From NCBI RefSeq assembly GCF_024679095.1, contig NW_026111743.1, positions 62,001-126,000 of the forward strand: a DNA stretch of 64,000 nucleotides. The letters are read 5' to 3'. Under the pieces are notes generated by a model that ran no database searches, was not told the origin of the DNA, and saw only the letters and a list, made by a program, of their open reading frames with translations. Positions within the stretch are counted from its first letter, which is position 1. Each line of letters begins with the position of its first letter. Of the stretch, positions 10,408-22,570 are shown piece by piece. The position numbers and the translations under genes were made by a program. This DNA is from Eriocheir sinensis. Its lineage: Eukaryota; Arthropoda; Malacostraca; Decapoda; Varunidae.

Positions 10408-11105
10408 GGGTTCTTGAAAGGTCTGGACTTCTTGAGACCTCGTAAAATTCTCAGCAATAAAAAATATAAAATAAAGTATCTGAAAATTGAGTTCTCAGAC
10501 TCACAGCCCCTTCTCGTTTCTTATTTTTGACTCACACTACCACAGGCTAAGCAAAAGCCAAATGAACCTGCTCTTAAGTTTATTTAAAACAACAAAGAAA
10601 ACTCACTGGAAAATAAGGAATAATTAATTAATTCCAGGCACACAGCAACCTAGCTATCTATCTTAAAACATTCTATGCAATAAGTGTACTTAACCGAAAG
10701 TGGGTGAAGCAGAAGCCACACCTGAACGGACCACGTGGTCCGTTAGCGCACTGGAGTTCTCCTTCCTTCAGTCCTCTCTCGTACCTCTCAGCAACACGCC
10801 GCGCCCTCCTTACCTCCCAAGGGCTTCTCTCGCCTGCAGTACACAGTCACACTGACTTGTGGATAATACAAGGCTGGAAAGACCACTACGATGAACACAC
10901 GTGGACGGGAGGTGGATGAGGGACGTCTGGTCACGGTGGTGTCTCACAGGAAGATGGCTGCGGGGAGCGGCCCCGACCCACAATCCTTTAGCGCCCCGGC
11001 CGCGGTCAAGATGCCAGCACTCACCACAACTGACATCTCGTTTTCTGCATAACACTTACACTAACGCCCTAACGGCTATGGATTTTTATTTATTAATAAC
11101 CTAAC
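10408..11105 (-). mobile_element. candidate 5' LTR of the gypsy element
   Basis: The LTR should end just before the PBS, where the minus strand reads CCCCACATTAAA. An AATAAA signal lies near 10580. A TGTGTTAGG start near 11105 is one possible left end, giving about 700 bp. No second LTR is visible for comparison, so the borders are guesses. Confidence 0.4.
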
Positions 11106-11309
11106 ACATGCACTAGGCAATAGTGGGTCATGCATCCCAAACATAATTCAGCTTTGGCAGCAATAACGAATATGATTTGAATAAGGTCCTGTTTCCCGCC
11201 TGCCTGGTTTTCCCGCCTTTCTAGGGACTTGGTTCCCGCTCTCTCAATCAAAATGGCGGGGACTCCAGCGGTATTTTCCACGGGCTATTTCTTGAATAAT
11301 GAACTCATG

Positions 11310-11460
11310 ACAGTCTGCCATTGTTTATTTCAGTTATAATTCTTGGAAGCGTTTGTTCTCTGCCCTACCCAACATTATGCAATGCTTTATTGTGGATTTT
11401 GCCTGTTATATAATCTTGTTCAGGTAACAAGCTTTTGGTGTCTGCCTCACCTAATGTGCT
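11310..11460 (+). repeat. ~124-bp family repeat, diverged copy
   Basis: This contains GTTTATTTCAGTTATAATTC, TTGCCTGTTATATAATC, TTGTTCAG and GTGTCTGCC in the order seen in the copies at 6137-6320 and 12240-12400. It lies just beyond the upstream end of the gypsy element. Confidence 0.55.
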
Positions 11461-12239
11461 TTCATGATGTGAAATACAGCATGTAATTTCATCACACTAA
11501 GTGTATCATCACGTGTCTATCATCATTAATGTGGCGTCCAAGAGTAATATTTTTTGTATTACAGCATGCAATGTTTATTTTCTTCTTTACATGATAAACG
11601 GTACCTAATCACAAAGGTATGATTTTTCTTTTTTGACAAAATGTAATGGCAGTTGATATTTTTGAGTAATGCCTCATAAACCTTGCGATTTTTTGGGGGG
11701 GTGGGTGGGGGGGGGGCAGAGAGTGGTTTGTTTGATTGGCCAGTTCAAGGAGTTTCAAATCAAATGATTTTATTACTTCCAACTTTAATGTGTGCTAAAA
11801 AACATATAATTTATTACATCCAATTTTAATGTGTGCTTCCTGCATTAAATGCTACATGTTTACTGATGTAGCTTATGAAATACTGTAATTTGGTATGTCG
11901 CATACTGCAAAATACCTTTCCTGCTGTTTTCTTACACTATGAGTTGCCTTATTTTGTCTCATTTGCTTTTATCATATGTGCCTCCACTGCATAGTTGTGC
12001 CTACTGAGCTTAATATCTTAATGACACTGACACCAAGGTCAGAGCTTGTGAGATCATACCATGTCCAACATCCCATTTTCACTTCCAGGCTCAGCTGTCT
12101 CCCAGGACCACCAAGTTATTGCATTCCATTTAAGACAACTCACGTGTTACCTTCTTGATATCCTTCATCATGTATTTCAGCATGTTTTATGATGCTTTGC
12201 TCTTATTTTGATGTGCCTTGCCATTTTTATACAGTTTTT
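11461..12239. other. unassigned AT-rich sequence with a G-run
   Basis: I see no gene here. The only notable point is a G-rich tract at about 11692-11717 (two runs of seven to ten G separated by TGGGT). Short frames show no family. Confidence 0.4.
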
Positions 12240-12400
12240 ATTGCATATAACGCACAATTGTTGGTTTTGCCTGTTATTAATCAGATCATGTTCAGTTAGC
12301 AAACTTTGAGTGTCTGCCCTTGTTTATTTCAGTTGTAATGCTTAGAAGCTTGTGTTCTCTGCCCTGCCAAACAGTATGCAGTGCTTGCCATTATCTGGCA
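12240..12400 (+). repeat. ~124-bp family repeat, copy
   Basis: This has the family's core words: CACAATTGTTGGTTTTGCCT, CAGATCATGTTCAGTTAGCA, GTGTCTGCC and TGTTTATTTCAGTTGTAATG. The last portion (CTCTGCCCTGCCAAACAGTA) is also seen in the 11310 copy. Confidence 0.6.
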
Positions 12401-12519
12401 CTTGTACAGTTAGTACGATATTTTTATTCAGCTAAGAGCATGTTGCAAAGGCATTGTAGTAATCTTGCATGCATAGAATGTTGCATGCTTTGCTTGTATT
12501 TAAAGCACTAGATATGTTT

Positions 12520-14561
<2,042 letters not shown>

Positions 14562-14838
14562 CATTAATTAATTTATTAATTCAATTATATAATGAGCTAC
14601 TTGTCTTCTCAGAGAGCCAGGCTTCATGGCCCGTCAGGTGGAGGTTTGAGCCACGCTCGGTCGGGATTTTTCTGTTGACAAAGGAATGGTTACTATCCCA
14701 CCTTGAGCAAGGGGGGATGGGATATGTGGTGTGTGAGGTCTCAGCAATGCACATAGATTGACTGTAATGAGCCTTGCTCTTGCTGGGAGGGTACTTTCTG
14801 GCAATGACGATTCCAGCTAGTGGTCAGGCCGTGGGTGA

Positions 14839-14906
<68 letters not shown>

Positions 14907-14965
14907 TTAATTTATTTTATTAATTTGATTATATAGTAATTTATTTGTCTTTTCAGAGAGGTATT
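14562..14965 (+). repeat. duplicated ~60-bp flank, SINE-like insert and (CA)n
   Basis: Two related copies of a segment running CACACA-TTAATTAATTTATTAATT...GATTATATA...TTGTCTT-CAGAGAG lie at about 14562-14622 and 14895-14960. Between them is a sequence with GGAGGTTTGAGCC, resembling a Pol III B box, and a (CA)n run at 14844-14903. A diverged SINE with its tail between duplicated flanks is one reading; a local tandem duplication is another. Confidence 0.45.
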
Positions 14966-15315
14966 GTTTGTCAACCCAGACATATTTGTGGTGTTGGTTA
15001 TTCTTTCATAGTATAGATAGAGTTGGGGGCATGAGCCATAGTTGTACGTGTCTGTGGCGCTCGTCTTTGTCTCATTTGTCTCTGAGCCTATGATGATTAA
15101 GAACCCATAACCCTGGGACACATGGTAGGTGTGACATCCAGGTTGTATTTGCTCATGTACGTGAAGGGTCTTCAGCTAGAAACTCCTCTAGGTTGGGTTA
15201 TAAGTGCATCTTTATTTAATAGCCTTCCTTCCTTCCTTTAGTAGGAGTAGGTAGGAAGACACCTACCGAACGGGCGTGAGCTACTCCCGGTGAGGATATA
15301 TGGAAAGCGAGGAGG
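14966..15315. other. unassigned
   Basis: No recognisable gene or element lies between the (CA)n block and the leader of the family-A LINE. A short CCTT repeat occurs near 15226. Confidence 0.4.
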
Positions 15316-15486
15316 GTGCTGAAGCCCTTCAAAGACCCTTCCCATGTCCTCACTAACCGTTTCCCTTTAGTCTCATCAACACCAGAGAACAGTTCAGCAT
15401 GCTCTCTAAAGACAGTTCCTCTCTCTTTCTACACCACACTACAATCACACAACACACACACCTTTTCCCAAAATTCAAAATTCAAA

Positions 15487-15873
15487 ATGGATAACGAAAA
15501 CACCTTCTCGGAGTCCCCGCCTAGGGGGGGGACCATAAACTCCCCCAGGGAGGACTCCCCTTCTGGCTGCCGACTTGAGAGGTGTCCTGATAACTCCTCA
15601 AACCTCCTCCTTATCAATTTCTGCAACATTCGCGGTCTTCGCTCTAATTTTCATTCTGTGGAACACCATCTCTCCTCCTCTAAACTCCACCTTCTCTTCC
15701 TCACCGAAACACAGTTTCTGAGGCTACTGACAGCAACCTCTACTCTGTTCCCTCCTACTATCTCTATCCTAAATTTCAATCCAAAGCTGGATGTTGCACC
15801 TACGTGCGCAACGACATCACTTGCTCTCGTGCCCACGACCTTGACTCTTTTGAATTTTCCACCATCTGGCTAA
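15487..15873 (+). pseudogene. 5' part of family-A ORF, separated by a frameshift
   Basis: Translation from ATG 15487 gives MDNENTFSESPPRGG and then the endonuclease start [10 protein letters not shown] and LLFLTETQ. Copy 1 continues in frame after TETQ, but here one G is missing at about 15713, so the frame leaves the endonuclease sequence. The correct frame is taken up again by the long ORF whose first ATG is at 15804. This single-base loss is the only obvious break in the copy. Confidence 0.8.
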
Positions 15874-18446
15874 GACTTCATTGTCATTCTATTACTAAAT
15901 ACATCTGTGCTGTTTATCTCTCACCTAACTCTACTAACTATGTAAAATTCTTTGACTATCTGAACTCTAAAGTGGAGCACATCTTGACTCACTCTCCCTT
16001 TGCTGAAATCTCCATCTTGGGAGATTTCAATATTTACCACCAGCTTTGGCTTTCATCCTCCTTCACTGACCAACCTGGTGAACAAGCCTACAACGTTGCT
16101 CTCCTCAACGACCTAGAGCAGTTGGTTCAGCACCCTACTCGTATTCCCGACCGTCTTGGAGACAGGCCCAACATTCTAAACCTCTTCCTTACCTCTAATC
16201 CCTCTGCTTACTTTGTCAAACTGTTCTCTCCGTTGGGCTCCTCCGATCATAACCTTATTTCTGTATCCTGTCCTATCGCTCCTGTACATCCTCTGGACCC
16301 GCCGAAGAGGCGATGCTTCTGGCATTTTGCTTCATCTCGGTGGGACGACCTGAGGATGTACTTTTCCGATTTCCCGTGGAATGATTACTGCTTCCAGGAG
16401 AGAGACCCCTCTGTGTGTGTTCAGCGCATCGCAGAGGTGATTGTCTCTGGAATGGAGGCATACATTCCACGTACTTTCTCTACCCCTCATGCTAAAAAGC
16501 CTTGGTTTAATCACGCTTGTTCTCGTGCTATTAAAGATAGAGAGGCAGCTCACAAAAGGTTCCAGAGCCTTCGAACTCCCACTAACTTTGACCTTTACAT
16601 TTCAGCCCGGAATCGTGCCAAATCTATTCTCCGACTTACCAAAACTTATTTTATTAACAGAAAATGTCAACACCTTGCTTCTTCTAATTCTTCCCGTGAC
16701 TTCTGGCATCTAGCCAAAAATATCTCCTCCAATTTCACTTCCTCTTTCCTTCCTCTCCTTAACCCTGACGGCAGCACTGCCGTCTCATCTGTCTCTAAGG
16801 CTGAACTCTTCGCTCAAACTTTCTGTAAGAACTCCACCTTGGACGATTCTGGGCATATTCGTTCTACTCATCCCCCCTCTGACTCCTTTATGCCTGTTAT
16901 TAAGATGTTTCTAAATGCTGTTTTCTATGCCCTCTCTGGCCTCAACTCTCAGAAGGCTTATGGACCTGATGGAGTGCCTCCTATTGTCCTTAAAAACTGT
17001 GCTTCTGTACTGACACCCTGCCTGGTCAAACTCTTTCGTCTCTGCCTATCAACATCTTTCTTTCCTTCCTGCTGGAAGTATGCCTTTGTACAGCCTTTGC
17101 CTAAGAAGGGTGACCGTTCCAATCCCTCAAACTACCGCCCTATAGCTTTACTTTCCTGTCTATCTAAAGCTTTTGAATCAATCCTTAACCGAAAGATTCA
17201 AAAGCAACTTTCCACTTCTAACTTTCTATCTGATCGCCAGTATGGATTCCGCAAGGGGCGTTCTACTGGCGATCTTCTTGCTCTCCTAACTGACTCTTGG
17301 TCATCCTCTCTTAGGCGTTTCGGTGAAACTTTCTCTGTTGCTCTAGACATATCGAAAGCCTTTGATAGAGTCTGGCACCAGTTTTTGCTTTCTAAACTGC
17401 CCTCTTTCAGATTCTATCCCTCTCTCTGTTCCTTTATCTCCAGTTTCCTTTCCGGCCGTTCTATCTCTGCGGTGGTAGACGGTCACTTCTCTTCCCCTAA
17501 ACCAATCAACAGTGGCGTTCTACAGGGCTCTGTCCTATCACCCACTCTCTTCCTGTTATTCATCAATGATCTTCTTTCCGTAACAAACTGTCCTGTCCAC
17601 TCATACGCCGACGACTCCACTCTGCATTATTCAACTTCTTTCAATAGAAGACCATCACAACAGGAAGTACACGACTCCAGACTGGAGGCTGCAGAACGCT
17701 TAACCTCAGACCTTGCTATCATTTCCGATTGGGCCAGAAGGAACCTTGTATCCTTCAATGCCTCAAAAACTCAATTTCTCCACCTATCAACTCGACACAA
17801 TCTTCCAAACACCTATCCCCTATTCTTCGACAACACTCAGCTGTCACCTTCTTCAACACTAAACATCCTCGGTCTATCCTTAACTCAAAATCTCAACTGG
17901 AAACTTCATATCTCCTCTCTCGCTAAATCAGCTTCCTCGATGTTGGGCGTTCTGTATCGTCTCCGCCAGTTCTTCTCCCCCGCGCAGTTACTATCCATAT
18001 ACAGGGGCCTTGTCCGACCTCGTATGGAGTATGCATCTCACGTGTGGGGGGGCTCCACTCACACAGCTCTTCTGGACAGAGTGGAGTCTAAGGCTCTTCG
18101 TCTCATCAGCTCTCCTCCTCCTACTGATAGCCTTCTACCTTTTAAATTCCGCCGCAATGTTGCCTCTCTTTCTATTTTCTATCGATATTTCCACACTGAC
18201 TGCTCTTCTGAACTTGCTAACTGCTTGCCACCCCCCCTCCCGCGGCCCCGCTGCACACGACTTTCTACTCATGCTCATCCCTACACTGCCCAAACCCCTT
18301 ATGCAAGAGTTAACCAGCATCTTCACTCTTTCATCCCTCACGCTGGTAAACTCTGGAACAATCTTCCTTCATCTGTATTTCCTCCTGCCTACGACTTGAA
18401 CTCTTTCAAGAGGAGGGTATCAGGACTCCTCTCCTCCCGAAATTGA
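15804..18446 (+). CDS. LINE endonuclease (partial)-reverse transcriptase, 880 codons
   Basis: This open frame encodes most of the family-A protein. Residues 1-160 are the remaining AP-endonuclease part, with GDFN at 73-76 and SDHN at 147-150. The RT follows with GPDG at 387-390, [14 protein letters not shown] around 435-448, LDISKAFD at 514-521, GVLQGS at 571-576 and the catalytic YADD at 601-604. The C-terminal region runs to residue 880. The GVPQG motif seen in copy 1 is GVLQG here, which could reduce activity. The ATG at 15804 is simply the first in the open frame; the natural start is at 15487 upstream of a 1-base deletion. A very young copy is likely since no stop has accumulated in 2.6 kb. 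Confidence 0.88.
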   Translation: MRNDITCSRAHDLDSFEFSTIWLRLHCHSITKYICAVYLSPNSTNYVKFFDYLNSKVEHILTHSPFAEISILGDFNIYHQLWLSSSFTDQPGEQAYNVALLNDLEQLVQHPTRIPDRLGDRPNILNLFLTSNPSAYFVKLFSPLGSSDHNLISVSCPIAPVHPLDPPKRRCFWHFASSRWDDLRMYFSDFPWNDYCFQERDPSVCVQRIAEVIVSGMEAYIPRTFSTPHAKKPWFNHACSRAIKDREAAHKRFQSLRTPTNFDLYISARNRAKSILRLTKTYFINRKCQHLASSNSSRDFWHLAKNISSNFTSSFLPLLNPDGSTAVSSVSKAELFAQTFCKNSTLDDSGHIRSTHPPSDSFMPVIKMFLNAVFYALSGLNSQKAYGPDGVPPIVLKNCASVLTPCLVKLFRLCLSTSFFPSCWKYAFVQPLPKKGDRSNPSNYRPIALLSCLSKAFESILNRKIQKQLSTSNFLSDRQYGFRKGRSTGDLLALLTDSWSSSLRRFGETFSVALDISKAFDRVWHQFLLSKLPSFRFYPSLCSFISSFLSGRSISAVVDGHFSSPKPINSGVLQGSVLSPTLFLLFINDLLSVTNCPVHSYADDSTLHYSTSFNRRPSQQEVHDSRLEAAERLTSDLAIISDWARRNLVSFNASKTQFLHLSTRHNLPNTYPLFFDNTQLSPSSTLNILGLSLTQNLNWKLHISSLAKSASSMLGVLYRLRQFFSPAQLLSIYRGLVRPRMEYASHVWGGSTHTALLDRVESKALRLISSPPPTDSLLPFKFRRNVASLSIFYRYFHTDCSSELANCLPPPLPRPRCTRLSTHAHPYTAQTPYARVNQHLHSFIPHAGKLWNNLPSSVFPPAYDLNSFKRRVSGLLSSRN

Positions 18447-18575
18447 TCTTTCTTTCGGGCACCTCTTTTGATTATTTTAAGGAGCAGCGAGTAGCGAGCT
18501 TTTTTTTTATTATTGTTTCCTTTTTTTGTGCCCTTGAGCTGCCTCTTTTGTTGTAAAAAAAATAAAAAATAAAAA

Positions 18576-19075
18576 TGCCGTCTCGTCGTTCTGCAAAGGA
18601 GAACTTCTGAGAGAACATCAGGAATCGGTGGTCGCAATACATAGAAAAAACATTCGCCTTCACACGGCACTAACACGGCCGCTCCCCACTATCGCGCTGG
18701 TAACGCGGGAGTCGTATATCTGTGCCTGCAGGCCCAGCAATACACTAAGGGAGAGGTCAACTCACTTCTCGCTACTGCGCATCCTATGTGACGTCACTAC
18801 GAGGTGCGGCTAAGGACCAATGAGACGTCGCCTGGATGCCTGGCGGGATGACAAAGTAACCAATGGAAAGGTCTGGGACCCCTCTCGGAGAGACAAGGGA
18901 GGGAAGGGGAGGCGGGATATAGATAATTATACTAGGAATGGTAACTGAACTATTACAGATTCAGTTCCTTTTTTTTTATCCCCTGCCCCCCACCTGTCTG
19001 TCTGTCTGTCTTTCTAGTGTATGTCTATCTGTCAGTCTGTCTGTATAAGTCTCTGTCCCTCTCTCTGTCTGTCTG
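18576..19075. other. unassigned, with one unit related to the 85-bp array
   Basis: At about 18690-18745 the sequence GCTGGTAACGCGGGAGTCGT and GCAATACAC matches the units of the tandem array at 24900-25910. The rest has no recognised content apart from a run of TCTG-type simple repeats at 18997-19075. Confidence 0.5.
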
Positions 19076-19226
<151 letters not shown>

Positions 19227-19234
19227 ATATACAC

Positions 19235-19532
19235 GCGCCCGGTAGCTCAGTGGTTAGAGCGTCTGCCTCACAACCAGAAGGACCGGGGTTCAATTCCCTA
19301 ACCGGGTGAAGATAAGTTGGGTTTATCTTCTTTCACGTGTAGCCCCTGTTCACCTAGCAGTGAGTAGGTACGCGACGTAAGGCGAGGAGTTGTGACCTCG
19401 TTGTCACGATGTGTTGTGTGTGAGTGGTCTCAGTCCTCCCCAAAGATCGGTCACTGAGCTATGAGCTCCTTCCGTAGGGAAACGGCTGGCTGTCTCGAGA
19501 GAGACCCCCAGCAGACCAAGAGGTGAGATGAA

Positions 19533-19533
<1 letters not shown>
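19235..19533 (+). mobile_element. tRNA-derived SINE
   Basis: The head (about 19237-19307) folds like a tRNA. There is a 7-bp acceptor pairing (GCCCGGT with ACCGGGT, one wobble), a D-stem GCTC/GAGC, an A box TAGCTCAGTGG at 19243 and a B box GGTTCAATTCC at 19287. The anticodon loop CTCACAA would read CAC (Val), but its stem has a C-C mismatch. An unrelated body follows, including CCTGTTCACCTAGCAGTGAG, a word I recall from crustacean SINEs. The element ends at a (CA)n run. Pol III would transcribe it from the internal A and B boxes. Confidence 0.8.
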
Positions 19534-19739
<206 letters not shown>

Positions 19740-19754
19740 AAAAGCTATTTGCAA

Positions 19755-20430
19755 CCCACTGACAAAACACCGGGAAACAGTAACGTTGAACATTTGTGCG
19801 TGCGAGTAAACATTGCAAAAGTCAATTTAAATATATCTGTCACCTACAGACCTCCCGGGCAATCACTCGATGACGACCTTGAAATGTACAGCGTCTTAAG
19901 GCAGTCACTTAATAACAACGACTCACTGATATTACAGTGTAGGAGACTTTAACCTCCCCCATATCGACTGGGCGACACTGTCAGGTACAGAAGGCGAGTC
20001 ACATAGAATGATCGAATGTCCAGAAGAAAATTATCTAAGCCAAATGGTTTCTGAGCCAACTCGACAAAATAATATACTCGACTTTGTTATAACGACCCAA
20101 GATAACCTAGTCAGTAGTGTCACGGTAGGAGAACACCTCGGTTCTTGCGATCATAAATTAGTGCGCGTCGACATTAGACCTCAATCATCAGTGACTGAAA
20201 ATAAAGTAAAGGTGCCCAATTTCAAAAGAGCTAACTTCGTAGAAATCCGACAAAAACTAACAGAAATACAACTATCAGATGACGGCAACGTAGATGAAGC
20301 CTGACTAAGCCTTAAAAATCACTTACTCACTCAGCAGAACACATTCGTCCCCTTGTGCGAGAAGCGAATTAACACTAATAAAACCCCACCGTGGTTTAAT
20401 AGCGAAATTTAACAATCAGTCAATGAGAGA
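19755..20430 (+). pseudogene. CR1-like endonuclease part, broken
   Basis: The first frame ends [19 protein letters not shown] and shifts near 19937. The second frame resumes at the GDF-like motif (reading [10 protein letters not shown] across the shift) and continues MVSEPTRQNNILDFVITTQ and SCDHKLVRVDI, so the endonuclease core with its terminal DH is present. A TGA at about 20302 and a TAA at about 20411 then separate it from the RT frame. Confidence 0.8.
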
Positions 20431-20433
20431 AAA

Positions 20434-22302
20434 TTGTTTTACAGGTTAAAGAAAGAACAAAGCACGCCCGAAAACATTAGACTTTATAATGATGCCAGGC
20501 GACGAGTAAAAAGACTAGTAGGTCAGGCAAAGCGTAGATATGAAGAAAATATTGCAGCCAACTGTAAAAATAATCCGAAATCTTTCTTCAGTTACATAAA
20601 CAACAGAAAGGCGATCAAAAGTGGTATTGGACCTTTAACAAACAGCGACGGTGCACTAGTGACTGACAGCCAACACATTGCAAACCTCTTAAACAATTAC
20701 TTTTCCTCGGTGTTTAATACTAACAGTCTTCCTCTCGCTACCAACAACACCAGTAGTATTGTAAATCTCGAGCATGCATTGCCTAATTTTGAAGTAACAA
20801 CCGATGAAGTCCTTAAAGCTCTCCATTCACTTAAAACAAATAAAAGTCCCGGACCCGACAAAGTATATCCTATACTGCTTAAAGAAACAAAGAGCGAAAT
20901 ACTCTCCTCCCTCACTACCGTATTCAATATGTCCTTGCGACAAGGCATCGTCACTTCGGATTGGAAAAAGGCTAACGTGACACCGATTTTTAAGAAAGGA
21001 GACAAAAAAATACCAGGTAACTACCGACCCATTAGTCTAACTTCAATTGTAGGTAAGCTACTCGAGAGCATAATTAGAGACAAAATTGTGAGTTACCTCG
21101 AAAGCCACTCATTAATTGGGGATTCACAACATGGCTTCCGTAACAAAAGATCCTGCCTGTCAAACCTACTGACCTTTTATAACGATCTCTTCTCAATTTA
21201 TGACGTAACCAAATCAGTGGACGTAGTCTATCTTGATTTCCAGAAAGCGTTTGATAAAGTCCCACATCATAAATTACTTTATAAATTAAAGCAAATAGGC
21301 ATTGACGGTCAAGTAAACCAATGGATCGCGAATTCGTTGAGCAACAGACAACAAAGAGTTGTGATTGACGGATTTAACTCAGAGTGGGCGCCGGTCACTA
21401 GTGGCGTCCCTCAGGGCTCGGTTCTTGGCCCAGTGCTCTTCATTATTTACATCAACGACGTGGATGTTGGACTTAATAATCGCATTAGTAAATTTGCAGA
21501 CGACACAAAGATTGGTAACTCGGTTCTCACTGACGAAGACAGGCAAAGCCTCCAAGAGGATTTGCACAAAATTTCAGCTTGGTCGGATAAATGGGAGATG
21601 CCCTTTACCGTAGACAAGTGCCAGGTCCTTCAAGTTGGAACAAAAAATAAGAAGTTCGATTACGAAATACGCGGCGTTAAACTCACAAGTGTTCAATGCA
21701 TTAAGGACCTGGGGATTAAAATCGCGTCAAACCTCAAATTCTCACATCAATGCATCGATGCAGCAAATAAAGCGAACAGGATGTTGGGCTTCATTAAAAG
21801 AAACTTTTTATTCAAAAATAAAGATGTAATACTTCCGCTCTACAATAGTTTAGTCAGACCCCACTTGGAATATGCGGTACAGTTTTGGTCTCCCCACCAT
21901 GCAAAGGACATTGCTAAACTGGAAGGTGTTCAGCGTCGAGCAACAAAAATGATCCCTTCCTTGCGCAACAAATCCTACGAAGAAAGGCTTTCCACCCTAA
22001 ACATGTTCTCTCTTGAGAAACGTCGCCTCCGAGGAAAACTGATCGAATGTTTTAAAATACTTAATGGTTTCACGAATGTAGACAGAACAAAATTGTTTAT
22101 GATCGATGACACTTTGCGAACGAGGAACAATGGCACAAAACTCAAATGTAGACAAGTAAATTCAGACTGCACCAAATTTTTCTTCACCAACGTTGTAGTG
22201 CAAGAATGGAATAAGCTCCCACCATCAGTGGTCCAGTGTAACACGATTGACTCCTTTAAAAACAAGCTCGACCGTCACTTCCTTGAACTTAATATTAACT
22301 AG
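20434..22302 (+). CDS. CR1-like reverse transcriptase, 622 codons open
   Basis: This is the RT and C-terminal region of the second CR1 lineage. Motifs in order are KSPGPDKVYP (137-146), NVTPIFKKGDKK, NYRPISLTS, LDFQKAFD (267-274), GVPQGSVLGP (324-333) and FADD (354-357), the catalytic box. The C-terminal part has the LEKRRLRG and WNKLPPSVV words typical of CR1-group proteins and ends LDRHFLELNIN. The ATG is the first in the open stretch after a TAA at 20411, not a natural start: the native protein would begin in the endonuclease. All catalytic RT motifs look intact. Confidence 0.9.
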   Translation: MFYRLKKEQSTPENIRLYNDARRRVKRLVGQAKRRYEENIAANCKNNPKSFFSYINNRKAIKSGIGPLTNSDGALVTDSQHIANLLNNYFSSVFNTNSLPLATNNTSSIVNLEHALPNFEVTTDEVLKALHSLKTNKSPGPDKVYPILLKETKSEILSSLTTVFNMSLRQGIVTSDWKKANVTPIFKKGDKKIPGNYRPISLTSIVGKLLESIIRDKIVSYLESHSLIGDSQHGFRNKRSCLSNLLTFYNDLFSIYDVTKSVDVVYLDFQKAFDKVPHHKLLYKLKQIGIDGQVNQWIANSLSNRQQRVVIDGFNSEWAPVTSGVPQGSVLGPVLFIIYINDVDVGLNNRISKFADDTKIGNSVLTDEDRQSLQEDLHKISAWSDKWEMPFTVDKCQVLQVGTKNKKFDYEIRGVKLTSVQCIKDLGIKIASNLKFSHQCIDAANKANRMLGFIKRNFLFKNKDVILPLYNSLVRPHLEYAVQFWSPHHAKDIAKLEGVQRRATKMIPSLRNKSYEERLSTLNMFSLEKRRLRGKLIECFKILNGFTNVDRTKLFMIDDTLRTRNNGTKLKCRQVNSDCTKFFFTNVVVQEWNKLPPSVVQCNTIDSFKNKLDRHFLELNIN

Positions 22303-22420
22303 AGTAGAAAAGCAACGTTTTGGAGCCATCTGATTAATATAAAATCACTTAGGTTTAAGGACAGACCACCTAGTCTGGACCATGGGGTCTGTTTGGTCTG
22401 ATTTTCTATGTAAATCTCTG

Positions 22421-22554
<134 letters not shown>

Positions 22555-22570
22555 CTTTCTGTCCTGCACA

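Larger units (their letters stand above)
6977..11105 (-). mobile_element. gypsy-type LTR retrotransposon, 3'-truncated, decayed
   Basis: Reading from right to left there is an LTR candidate (about 11105-10410), a primer-binding site near 10403, gag, protease and integrase, all minus strand. RT and RNase H are missing. Protease and integrase are adjacent, as in Gmr1-like gypsy elements where integrase precedes RT. If so, the copy has simply lost its 3' half. A plain internal deletion is the alternative. It is flanked by copies of the ~124-bp repeat on both sides, which suggests it was inserted into that repeat context. Confidence 0.8.
15316..18575 (+). mobile_element. Family-A non-LTR retrotransposon, near full length (copy 2)
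   Basis: This is the best-preserved LINE in the window. It has a leader ending in the same AAAATTC repeats as copy 1, a single endonuclease-RT ORF region from 15487, and a 3' UTR that ends in an A-rich tail with TAAAA-type units at 18554-18575. The left border is uncertain by some tens of bases. The EN and RT motifs suit the Jockey/CR1 group in a broad sense; the clade is not settled by eye. Confidence 0.88.

Noticed and set aside
18135..18341. Minus-strand frame within the family-A LINE
   Set aside because: It is the antisense shadow of the RT C-terminal region.
19237..19307. A functional tRNA-Val gene
   Set aside because: The cloverleaf has a C-C mismatch in the anticodon stem and mismatches in the T-stem. 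It is followed by a SINE body, so it is a SINE head.
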